Below, one piece after another: positions 24,630 to 34,731 of a stretch of DNA of 64,000 bases. This DNA comes from Meloidogyne chitwoodi. Taxonomy: Eukaryota; Nematoda; Chromadorea; Rhabditida; Meloidogynidae. The DNA lies in NCBI GenBank assembly GCA_015183035.1, contig JACZZP010000023.1, positions 1 through 64,000 of the forward strand, written 5' to 3'. The notes beneath the pieces are model-generated. The model was not told where the DNA came from. It did not search any database and was given only the letters and a program-made list of their open reading frames with translations. The first letter of the stretch is position 1. Every line of letters begins with the position of its first letter. A program made the translations under genes and the position numbers.

Positions 24630-25027
24630 CATTTTTCCGCAACACACGAATACAATAATGGTGCCACGACCCGCTCAGGCATAGCCTGAGAGGAGATCAG
24701 CGAACCTTCAAATGTTGCGATGATTTGACAAGCTTTCACTGTTGCGAAATGAGGAGAAGACCCTGTGGAAATGTCCTGAGCTGTGTGCGGGAATAAAATT
24801 AAGCCTGAGGTGTGATGGGCTAGAGAAAATGCATAAGACGCGAGAGGCGCGGCATAATTCCACGAAAAAGGGTTTGTTTCTGTGTGTGCTCTCCAAACTT
24901 TAGTTCAGTGATTGTTATAGAAGACAAGCAACAAGCGAGGACGCTTGATTTCATAAAGGTGAAAGGAGTGTTATGTCCGTATACTTGAAAAAGTATATGA
25001 GTGAATAAAAATGAACTATTAGAGGGT

Positions 25028-25101
25028 TGGATGGTGGCACAGTCGGTTGTGCTCTGGTTTGGGCTCATTCCACGATGGTTCGATTCCATCTCCCATCCAC
25101 A
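25028..25101 (+). pseudogene. tRNA-like sequence in right LTR
   Basis: Same sequence as in the left terminal repeat, with A- and B-boxes preserved. Presence in both repeats shows it is part of the element, not a later insertion. Confidence 0.7.
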
Positions 25102-25253
25102 TTTTTCCGCAACATACGAACATAATAGATTTTCTATTTATAAGGGCATAAAAATTTTTTTGAAGAAAATTCTTTAAAAAAAACTTAGACTTTGAAAAAT
25201 AATAAATATTAGTAGAAAAAATAAAAATCTAAAATTAAATAAAATATTGATAA

Positions 25254-25900
25254 TAGATTGTGTTTTAATTTTAAATTAGTACTTTAATGCCTTTTTTAAA
25301 CACTCAAAGGAAAAGCCGATTTTACATAGCGTCAATATATATTTTTTATTTCTCTTTTGGAAATCAAACATCAAATAAAAGATAAGGGCATTTTATAAAT
25401 ACAAAATAGCAATTCAGAATCGGCCGTTTCAGAGTAGACAGCATAACTTTTTTTATTTTAAAGCATTTCAAACAGTTTTTATGTCATTTGAAAGAGTTTT
25501 AAAAGTGGATTCTTTTCACTGATTGGACCGATCAGAACAGTTTATTCTAAAAAAAGTTATATGGAAAAAATAAGAACATGGCGATTTTCCATATTTATGT
25601 ATAATGCCGTAATTCTTCTGAATGATCTGATTGGATCTGTTCAATTTATAAAAATAAATAGATTATTGAAAGCTTAATATCAACATAAGAATTGTTCAGA
25701 TTCTTTTAAGAAATAAAAAAGTTATGGCCAAAAATAAATGGTCACTCTAAAACTGCGACACTGAATCGATGTGCGCCATACACTTTTATGAAAGATTGTG
25801 TTTTAATTTTAAAAATGTATTTTAATCTTTTTTTTTAATTTTTTTAGGGAAAATTCGATTTAACACAGAGTCAATAATTACTTATGTCTTTATATTTTCT
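25254..25900. repeat. Direct repeats and inverted segment upstream of secreted-protein gene
   Basis: Direct copies of about 105 bp begin GATTGTGTTTTAATTTTAAA at 25254 and 25793 and run through CGATTTAACA/CGATTTTACA and AGTCAATA/CGTCAATA. Between them, 25415-25445 (CAGAATCGGCCGTTTCAGAG) and 25740-25775 (CTAAAACTGCGACACTGAATCG) are imperfect inverted copies, so an inverted-repeat element seems to lie within the duplicated segment. Confidence 0.55.
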
Positions 25901-25996
25901 TCTCGTCTAATATATTCTATCATTCCCAAATTTTTATTTAAAAAAAAAATTAATTTAAGAAATACTTAAATAAAATTAATTAAAAATTTAGAAAAA

Positions 25997-26974
25997 ATGA
26001 AAACTCCATATAATTTATTTATCCTATTTATTTTGACTTTTGTCTTCTATATTTGTAATGCTTCAAGTAATGAAAAATTTCCATGGAGAAAAGTATTTGG
26101 AGGATCGGGAGAAGAAGCACGAATAGCAGCCCTTGATTATCTGCTTAGTAAAATTAATTTTTTTATTTAATTTTAAATATTTTAATTCTTAAAGGACAAA
26201 ATGGACAAGGACCTTCAAACGCTAGTGAAAATAATTCTACTTTAAATAATCGTTCAATTCCTGGCCGTCGAAATCAAAATCAGGGTAATGTTCATAATCA
26301 TCAACAAAATATACTTCATCAACAAAACAATCAACGAGTATTAAATCAGGGAACTGGCAACCCGCCAGTTGATGGATATAATGGTAAATAGATTGTAATA
26401 TGCAATTATAAACTAGAAAAATAACATTCCCGCGTTGTCCTGTTTCGGAATTTTTAAAAACTATGCTCCTATAAAGCTGAATTTTCGTAGAGGAATTCTC
26501 CGATTATTTTGCTCAGAGAATAATTTTCCATAAAACAAATTAATTATTATTCTTTATCTTTTTTATTTTTCAGGACATAACCAAAATCATAGAATTAATT
26601 ATGATGATTTTCGAACTGATGGCCAAATTGTTCCTCGGCGACAACGGATTTATGTGCAAGGTTTTCTTTTTATTTTTACTTAATTTTTAGCATTATTAAA
26701 TTAATCCATGTTTAATTTAATAACCTTTTTTTGTTTTATTTTTTTATTATTTTTTAGGACAAGGTCACAATGCTCAACATAATCAGGTTCAGCCAGAACA
26801 TTCATTTCATGTTAGACAAGGTTTTTTCATTATTTAATAAATTTTAAATCCGTTTCGTTCATAATTAAGATAAATGTGTATTTAAATAATTAAAATATTT
26901 TTACAGAATCATTTCGTTATAAAGACTATAATGGATTTACAGATAATAGTGATGATGATATTGAAACTAACTAA
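25997..26974 (+). CDS. Secreted Asn/Gln-rich protein, 5 exons (effector candidate)
   Basis: Exons: 25997-26147, 26195-26383, 26574-26660, 26758-26820 and 26907-26974, totalling 558 nt (185 residues). A signal peptide is clear: MKTPYNLFILFILTFVFYIC with likely cleavage after CNA. The mature part is polar: repeated NGQG, NQNQGN, NGHNQN and QGQGHN, and an acidic tail (DNSDDDIETN). All four introns are phase 1, exons 2-4 each begin GGAC/GAC, and exons 2, 3 and 4 are multiples of 3 nt, so any could be gained, lost or skipped without breaking the frame. I do not recognise a family. Secretion, low complexity and the cellulase neighbourhood make a role in parasitism plausible but unproven. Confidence 0.7.
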
Positions 26975-27811
26975 ATCCTCATAAAATAAATATACTAATT
27001 TAACCGTAAAATTACATAAATGGATAGCCTGATATATAAATTATCTAAAAATTATTTTAAATATTCTTATTGTTAGTTGAATTAGCTCTAATTAAAGTTA
27101 AATTATCTTCATTTTTTATTAATTATAAAAGGATGTTTATTTATCTTAATGATTTATTACTCTATTATTAGAAATATTTTGTTAAATATATTATTTAAAT
27201 TTAGATTAGTATAAATTTTTTATTAATCTAATTTTTTATTAATTTTTTAAAGGTATTACTACCATGGGTGTGCTTCGACTCGTATTCTCGTGTTTTTGGC
27301 CGTCTTATTTCGTGTCTCGTTCTCGTGTTTTTATTTCTATCTCGTAGTCTCGTTCTCGTTTTTTAAAATTCAATTCAGCACAGCCCTGATTACTAATAAA
27401 ATTATTAATACCTATATTATTCAGTATCCCCTCGTTAAACTTGTTTACTTAAATTAAAAGAAAACTATTTTATAACATATGACGTATTTTATTCAAAAAA
27501 TTTTGTTTTGAAAATTTAAAAGTTTACTTATAAATTTGTCATAAAAACTAAATTAAATAAAAAACATACACATAAACTTAGACACAAAGATGGCTGCGGC
27601 GATTTTTTAAAATAAGTATTTTAATTATATTTATTTTTAAATTTTAATTTATTTTTCCAAAAAATGTTTGGATACAATAATTTTATTCATTTAAATTTTT
27701 TTCAATTTTTTTCTTCCAATTTTTCTTTTTTAAAGCCAAATTGATTGTGGACGATATGGCTTAATAAACTAAAATATAATATTAATTTTAAAAAATATAT
27801 AAAATTAATTT
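26975..27811. other. Intergenic region between convergent genes
   Basis: It holds the small hAT-like element at 27263-27388. Otherwise AT-rich with no supported gene. It is the 3' side of both the secreted Asn/Gln-rich gene and the peptide precursor. Confidence 0.6.
27263..27388. mobile_element. 126-bp hAT-like MITE with TCTCGT repeats
   Basis: Ends are CATGGGTGTGCT and AGCACAGCCCTG (imperfect inverted repeats), flanked by ATTACTAC (27255-27262) and ATTACTAA (27389-27396), a 7/8 match to an 8-bp duplication. The interior is a degenerate array of TCTCGT-like hexamers, the same style as the GTACGA and TTTCGT arrays in other hAT elements here. Confidence 0.7.
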
Positions 27812-30800
27812 TTAATAATTTACTGGTAATTGATTATCAATTGGAAAACTTGGAGAATAATAATAAATATTTCCTCCACCACCAATTTGTTCTGAATCTT
27901 CTCCATTCGAGGCAAATCCAGATGTTCCTTTTAATAATTCCATTGAGTCAAGACGACGTTTTCCAATTCGCATTAAATTTCGAAGATTGTTAGATTTACG
28001 TACTCGAAGCTTAAAAAATTAAAAAAATAATTTATTAAAATATTTCCTAATTTTTAATTAAATAAATTAATGAAAATTAAGTAAAAAACCTCATTTAATT
28101 CAGGTGCCCTTTTTGATGCCTAAAAATGTAATAAAATTTTAATTTTTAATTAAATAAAGCATAAGAATTATTGTAAATTAAATTATAATTTTTTAATTCT
28201 CTAATCTCTCTCAAAATTATGATTCCATCAAAATTTACGAAACATTTAAACATTTCAAGGAAATTGAGCTCTCAAATGGATACAGTAAAGTGGCTGGTTT
28301 GCCTATTTGAAGTTACATATAGGAAGGAAAGGAAAGAAGGAAAAGGCTAGAACGCCACTGTAAAAGTTTTTAATAATTTAAAAAATATTTTTGAAAAAGG
28401 TTTAATAGAAAATGATAGAAAAATATCTTAAATTTTTTTATTAAATAAATAATTTCAAAATAAAATTAATAAAAATTTTCATAATTTGATGTAATTAATT
28501 TAATTCAAAAGAAAGTACATTATTTATTAAATAAATATTTTTTATTTTATTTTTTCGAACATGCTAAAAAACATAATTGAGTAATATTAGAGGCGGTGTC
28601 TACAAAGTAATAATTTTTAATTAAAGTTCATCCACAAGTTTTAAAATTATTAAGAAATTTAATAAAAAAGGGCACCGACAAGCACTTTCTTAAACGCTCG
28701 CAACCACACTATGCCGTGAAAATTAACAAATAAATAGGCTTTCCATTTCAGTGAAATCTCATAAAATCAAAAAATATTCTTTTCAGTGAAAAATTAAAAT
28801 CTTTTAATTTTCCTTGAATTAAATAAAATTGAAAATTTTCGTTGAAATCATGTCAACAACAAGCATTATTGGTTTACTATTTAAATTAAACTTTATTGCT
28901 TTTCTTTTATTTTCTTCTTTGCAATTTATAGGTGGAATTATTCCTAATGTTTTACAACATTCTGGTAAGTTAATTTAAATTTAAGTTAAATATTTAATTA
29001 AATGTTTAATTTAAATTAATAATTTAATTTAATTTTAATTAATTTAAATATTTAATTTATTCTAATTTAAATTTAATTATTTTATTTAATATTTAATTTA
29101 AATTTAATTAGCTCAATTTCCAATAAATCATTCAACTGTTAATCTTGCAAAAAACAAAATTCCATCTTTCAAATTATTCTCTTCTGCAAGTTCATCAAAC
29201 AATAATAATCAAACTCGTTTGGCTGTTCAACATCGTAATAACCCTAATGAGGTTATTTCAACGAAGAATGCTGATAAGACAATTTTTGAAAAAAATGTTA
29301 CAGAACAAAATGTAAATTCAACTCAACATAATATTTTTGGAGAAAATAGTGTAACACAGAGTGAAAAAGATTTTGAATTGATCAAAAATGTTTTGCGGGA
29401 ATTAATCAAAACAAAAAATCCAAAAACAAAAATGACTGGAAAATATACAAAATTAATTGAAAATTTCGCTAGTATGATATTAAGTGATCCTCCGACTTTA
29501 ACAAATTTTGAAATAAATTCTCTTTTTGAAAAAAAAATTATTCAAAATGGAAGCAAAATAATTTTTAATTTGGCTGAGATTGACAACATTCTTGAAAATC
29601 ATAAAGAATTATTTGAAAGGGCAAATGCTCTTTCTGTTGAGAACGAAAAACTAAAAAAGTTTCGAATGGCAGGCAACAAAATGACCGACAATGAAATTGA
29701 CGAAAAATTGAAAAAATAATTTTTGATGAAACAAACAAAGAAAAATTGATGAAAGAAATTTTAAATGTTTTGGATATTCAAGGGACAGAATCTTTAATTG
29801 GAAAAATTCATTTAAAAAAATATTCTTCAAATGAGTGTATTTATTTCCTTAAAAGTCTCTTTCCAAATGACTATGATGTTGTGGGGAGTGAGATAACAAA
29901 GGGGGAAAGGACAATTAAATTAAAAATGATTAAAAATATTGAAATGATGATTGAATGTATTTTTTTTAAATTAATTTAAATTTATTTTTAAATTTTAGTT
30001 TTAATTTATTTTTAAATTTTAGTTTTAATTTATTTTTAAATTTTAGTTTTGGACAGCATTGAAAAGATACTTTTTGCTCTCAAGTACTAAACCTGATTTT
30101 TGGAATAAAAAAAGAAATGATGAGAAGATTGTGCTAATAACAATTAAAATTGAAAAATATTTTTTCTTAAATTTACATAAATTTTTATTGTAAAAATTAA
30201 CCGATAAAGCTTAGATTACTAATATTAATTTTTTTAACTATTAAAAAGTAATTATAAAATTAGCAATTGTAAAATTGCTTCCAAAAATAAAAAGACGCCA
30301 AATAGATTATTACAGTAGACTGTCATTTTCTTTATGTTTATACTCATAAAAAGTTTTAATTTAATATATTAAATACAATATTATTTTAAAAATGAAAAAT
30401 AAATAATAATTAAACTTTGTATAAACTTAAGCATTAAGATAGGTAATAACAGTCTAACGCTTTGTTATTTGTTTCTTCTATTATTTTTGGAAGCAATGTT
30501 TATTTAATTGCTAATTTTATATTTAATTTTTTTGTTAAGAAATTGGGTATTTATCTAAATATTTAAGTCAGAAATAATTTTAATTAATTAAATAAAATTT
30601 AAAAATAAATTTTATTTACTTGAAATTGTCCTTCTCCATTAAATGAGGGTATAGCAAATGCAGGTAAATGTATTTGTTGTTGTAAATTTGTTTTTGGTGT
30701 ATTTAAAGGACGTAGAGTGCCCAAATGTGTTAAACTTTTTAATTAAAATTAATTTAAAAAATTAATTAATTAATTAAATTTACCCAAGAAATTGTCTCAA

Positions 30801-30914
30801 TTCAGGCATTAATTCATTTAATTTTTGATAAGTATAGGCTGATTCAATAATTGAAAATAGGGCAAAAAATATAATAATTTTAGAAGTTGATTGGAAAGAA
30901 GATGACAAACGCAT
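27812..30914 (-). CDS. Amidated neuropeptide / peptide-hormone precursor, 4 exons
   Basis: Minus-strand exons: 30914-30784, 30734-30620, 28119-28090 and 28009-27812, totalling 474 nt (157 residues) with matching phases. It starts with a signal peptide (MRLSSSFQSTSKIIIFFALF, cleaved near ESA). Exon 3 supplies a Lys-Arg site (ASKR) and exon 4 continues APELNELRVRK, then SNNLRNLMRIG-KRR. Gly followed by a dibasic site predicts a C-terminally amidated peptide ending NLMRI-amide, either about 21 residues after ASKR or the 10-residue SNNLRNLMRI if cut after RVRK. The acidic, Gly-rich tail is probably spacer. I do not recognise the family; it is not FMRFamide-like or PDF-like. Intron 2 is about 2.5 kb and contains a plus-strand gene (28850-30090). 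Confidence 0.75.
28850..30090 (+). CDS. Secreted helical protein nested in intron, one-base frame break
   Basis: Exons: 28850-28964 (signal peptide, LLFKLNFIAFLLFSSLQFIG), 29112-29956 and 30047-30090 ending LFALKY. The mature protein is Asn/Lys/Glu-rich, with a Ser/Asn linker and then mainly helical segments. The frame stops at 29717-29719 after DEKLKK, in a run of six A. The frame one base away continues at once (IIFDETNKEKLMKEILNVLD) and is open to the last intron, so one A appears to be missing at 29711-29716. Either an assembly error or a fresh pseudogene. No family recognised. Secretion and location inside another gene's intron on the opposite strand suggest a young or mobile gene, perhaps an effector. 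Confidence 0.65.
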
Positions 30915-32239
30915 TTTTTATTTATTTTTATTTATTTAAATCTAAATAAAAATTAAAAAATAAATTAAAAAATAATAGGGCTTTTCAAAAACCGAAAACA
31001 AATTTTAAATTTAAAAATATTTTTAATATTACCCAATTTTATTATTTAAACTATTCCTAGGAAACACTCTCCCAAAAATGTTTTCTACCAAACATTACTT
31101 GACCTCTATTGCTATTTTAAATTAATAAAAATATTATTTTTTAGTAAAAATAATATTTTATTATTTAAAGCAAAAGATTTTTATTTTAAGAAATTTATTA
31201 ATTTAAATTCAAAATTTTTTTTTGTGTTTGCCTGCTGGTTTTGAACAATAAAAGGAATGGAATTTAAAATATGTACTACCCTACTAACAAATAAATCTAA
31301 AAAAAACATGAAGAGCAACATTTCGCTTCAATGAATTTTTAAAAATTAATATAGAATTGAGACTTTCTTTTATTAAAAAATTTGAAAATAGAAATTTTTT
31401 AAAATTAAATAAAAATCATATTAAATTAGAAAATACAGTATTTATTTTAAAAATTAATATAAAATTACTCTCTCAACGAAAAAATAATTTTTTCCCAAAA
31501 ATTAATGTAACAAAACATTAAATTAATTATTACTATATTTTAAAGGTTTAAAAAATAGTTAGAGGCCTAATTCAGAAGATTTAGTTTAAAGAATGATTAA
31601 AAAAATAAATTAAAATTATTAGGAAATTTTTTGAAAAAATTAGAGAATTTTAAACCTTTTTTTAAAATAAAATTAATAAATTTAAAAATATATATATATT
31701 TTATTAAAATAGAATAAACAATAAAAATAAACATTCCTATATATTTTTATTTATTTGAATTTTTAATTATTACTTCTCAATATAAAAAAACATAAAAAAT
31801 GAATCTTTTTTTTTATTTCTGTTTTAATTATTAAAAATTCCTAAGAATATAATAAATATATATTTTTGTTTCAAAATTAAAAAAAGCAAAATAATTTTTA
31901 AAATTATTTAGAACATATAAAATGTTTTTTAGAGAAAAAAATAAATTAATTTGAATTTAAAAGAATTTAAAGAATAAATAAAAGGAGATTCAATTTCAAA
32001 ACAAATAAATTTAAAAAAATAAATAAAAGTTTCCCCTTTTAAGTAAAACATTTTTTGATACAAATTATATTATATTTTTTTGTTTATTTTTTTTGGAGAA
32101 ATCAAAGTTTGTAGAACTAAAAATAAATAAATATAATAAATTAGTTAACTATATTTTTATTTAATCATATTTTGTAATTTTGTTTTTATTGTTATCATTT
32201 AAGAAACAGATAAAAAAGGAAAATGAAACTTTTGAATAT

Positions 32240-32365
32240 TATTTTTTTAGCTAAATAAAAATTTAAGCTTCCAAAAAAATTATAACTTCAGCAACAAATT
32301 CCGATGTTTAACAAAAAATTACTAAATTTAAAATAATAAAATTAGAATAAAATAAATATATTAAA
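32240..32365 (-). repeat. Hairpin-ended short element
   Basis: TTTTTTAGCTAAATAAAAAT then TTAAGCTTCCAAAAAAATTA, followed by the tail AATTACTAAATTTAAAATAA and ATAAATATATTAAATAAATT. Confidence 0.6.
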
Positions 32366-34375
32366 TAAATTAACTAAAAGACTATACAATCTTTTAATTA
32401 AATAATTAAAATAATAATTATTATAAAAGGAAAGGAAAATATTATAATTGGGCAGTCAAAAGTCTTACGGTTCTAGAGTATTTCAAATTATAATAATCCA
32501 TAGAAGAATCAGTGAAATTATTAAAATTAAAAAATTAATATTAAAATTGTTATATAACACTATTTTTATGTAACAGTTGTCATTAATTATCCTTCCTTTA
32601 CTAATATAAAAACCCAAAAGATTGGCCAGTCTTATTCAGTCCTTTACTAATAAAATAATCACTTTTTCCTATCCCCAAAACTTTTAACCAATTTATATTT
32701 AACTTTTGATAATAAATAAAGCGCTTGGAAAATACTTCTTCTTAATTGGGTAGGACACGTCCGACCTTCCCTTCGCGGGGGAGTGTCGGACCCAATGTCT
32801 AAATGAAACTCGCCCGTAATATATTAAAAATCTACTTTTAAAATATAAAAATTAATAAATTAATTTTTAAAAATAAATTTATTAATTAAAATATTAAAAG
32901 ATAACAAAATAAATTATTTATTAGCCTAATTTAAACAGAAGAGATATTTTCAAAAAGTAATTTAATTATTGGAATATATTACCAAATATATTTAATTTAA
33001 TTAATTTTATTTTTAAAAAAGCAAAAAATAAAAATAAAATTAATTTAATTAAATAAAATTAATAAAATAAAAAAGAATAAAATAATTTCTTTAAATAATA
33101 AAATTATTTTATTTTTCTTATGACGCCAAAAAATATTTAAAAATAAATAAAAATAAATATATAATTTCCGAGATTTTAACATTTTTTGTTTAATTTAAAA
33201 AAATATTTAAGCTTTTTGATTGGCTAATTTTCTCATAATAATATTAAAAAAAACCTTTAATTTAATTAAAAATGCCAATCGTGGGAAATAAAAATTAATA
33301 TTATTTTTTTAAATATTTTTTAAAAAAGCCAAAATGGTTGTAGGTATTTATTATTATTTAATTTAAATATATCACAGTTAATATTTAAATAATTTTGTAA
33401 TGTTGTGAGAGAATGTTTTAAAAAACGGTAAAAAACCTTATTTATTTTAAAAATGTGTGGGCAAAATTTTTATTTATTGCTTTTAATTTTTCACATAAAA
33501 AAATGTAAAAAATAAATTTGAAAAAAATTAAAAAATTGTAAAAATAATGAAAAATATATTTTTATATTTTTAAGCGTCATTATTAATTTTTAAATTATTT
33601 AAAATAGAACGTTTTTTTAATAAAATTTAAAAAAAAATAAATTAATTTAATTTGTTAAATATTAAATATATTTAGAAAAATAATTTTGTTAATTTTTGGA
33701 ATTTGTGAGAATTTTTTTTCACAAGATTTATTAAAAAAATTAAAATAAATTTGTATAAAAATAAGATCTAATTTATTTAAAAAATAAAAAATTAATTTTT
33801 TAAATAAATATTTATTTCTTTAAAATATTTATTCTATTTATATTACTTCAATTTAAATTTTAAAAATTAAATAAAAAAAGAAATAAATAAATAAATACAT
33901 ATTTGTAACAAATATATATATAATTAATTAAAAAAGCCTTATAATTATTATATATATTTAAATTATATTTATTTATAGCATTAAATACCAAAATTAGACA
34001 CAATTATTTTTCAAAAATAAAATAAATATAATTTATGCTTTTTGCAACATTCTCTCTTACATCAAAAATAAATATTTAACAAAAACCAAAAAATATTTTT
34101 ATTTTATTCTAAATTTGGAAACAAAAATTTTAAAGCAAAAAATTCTTTTATTTATTTTTTAATTAATTTTGTTTTCATTCTTTTTTGCCATCATATTAAT
34201 TGTTGACAATTCACTTCTCCATATATTAAAATTTAAACGAAGTTGCTTTATATCTAAATTAAATTATTAATTTAATTATTTTATTCAAAAGGTCCTTTTG
34301 GAAAGCTGGGCCATAATAACGCCATAAATCATAACAAATGAAAAATTAGGTAACTTTAAATGTTTTTTATACCAT

Positions 34376-34553
34376 TGGATAGAGTAGAAAATTTGCTACA
34401 AAGTACCAAAAAATCAGAATTTCTGAAAAAAGTTATAGTCAAAAAAAAAAATAGAATTTTCTGATAACTTGTAGTTTTTTGACTATAATATTTTTTCTAT
34501 TTTTCTAAAAATTCTGATTTTTTAGTATTTTGTAGCAAATTTTCTGCTCTATC
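34376..34553. repeat. Foldback repeat
   Basis: TAGAGTAGAAAATTTGCTAC at 34380 is inverted at 34536 as GTAGCAAATTTTCTGCTCTA. The arms continue through CAAAAAATCAGAATTT and AAATTCTGATTTTTTAGTA and meet near the centre as AGTCAAAAAA/TTTTTTGACT. Likely an old MITE; I could not define a duplication. Confidence 0.7.
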
Positions 34554-34731
34554 AAATGATATAATTAACAACTAAGAGTATTTAAGCATTTATTTATTAT
34601 AATTTCTGCGCTCAGTTAACCTCGCGCTCAGATGAACCCAACCCAATTACTAATTTATTATTTAGAAAAATAAAATTGCTTAAAAATCTTCGAAAATTAA
34701 AAAAACAAAATTAAAATTTAATTAAATATAT

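Larger units (their letters stand above)
24497..25127 (+). mobile_element. Miniature LTR element (TRIM-like) with tRNA-like sequence in each LTR
   Basis: Two direct terminal repeats, 24497-24657 (161 bp) and 24969-25127 (159 bp), start TGTTATGTCCG and end ACAATA/CATAATA. They differ only by a few bases and one 2-bp indel, so insertion is recent. The exact 5-bp duplication GATTT flanks the element (24492-24496 and 25128-25132). One base inside the left repeat is TGGTGCCACGACCCG, whose complement ends in CCA as a tRNA primer site would. Just before the right repeat is the purine tract AAAGGTGAAAGGAGTG. The 311-bp interior has no credible frame. These are the marks of a terminal-repeat retrotransposon in miniature, mobilised by proteins from elsewhere. 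Confidence 0.85.
30915..34731. other. Gene-poor AT-rich intergenic region
   Basis: About 3.8 kb of extremely AT-rich DNA with no exon that I can support on either strand. Contents: a hairpin-ended short element (32240-32365), a GC-rich hairpin with GTCCGAC/GTCGGAC around 32760-32800, and the foldback element at 34376-34553. Confidence 0.6.

Noticed and set aside
24708..25089. Minus-strand Ser/His-rich frames of 62 and 89 codons.
   Set aside because: They lie within the miniature LTR element and overlap its terminal repeats. They share the start because the LTRs are duplicated.
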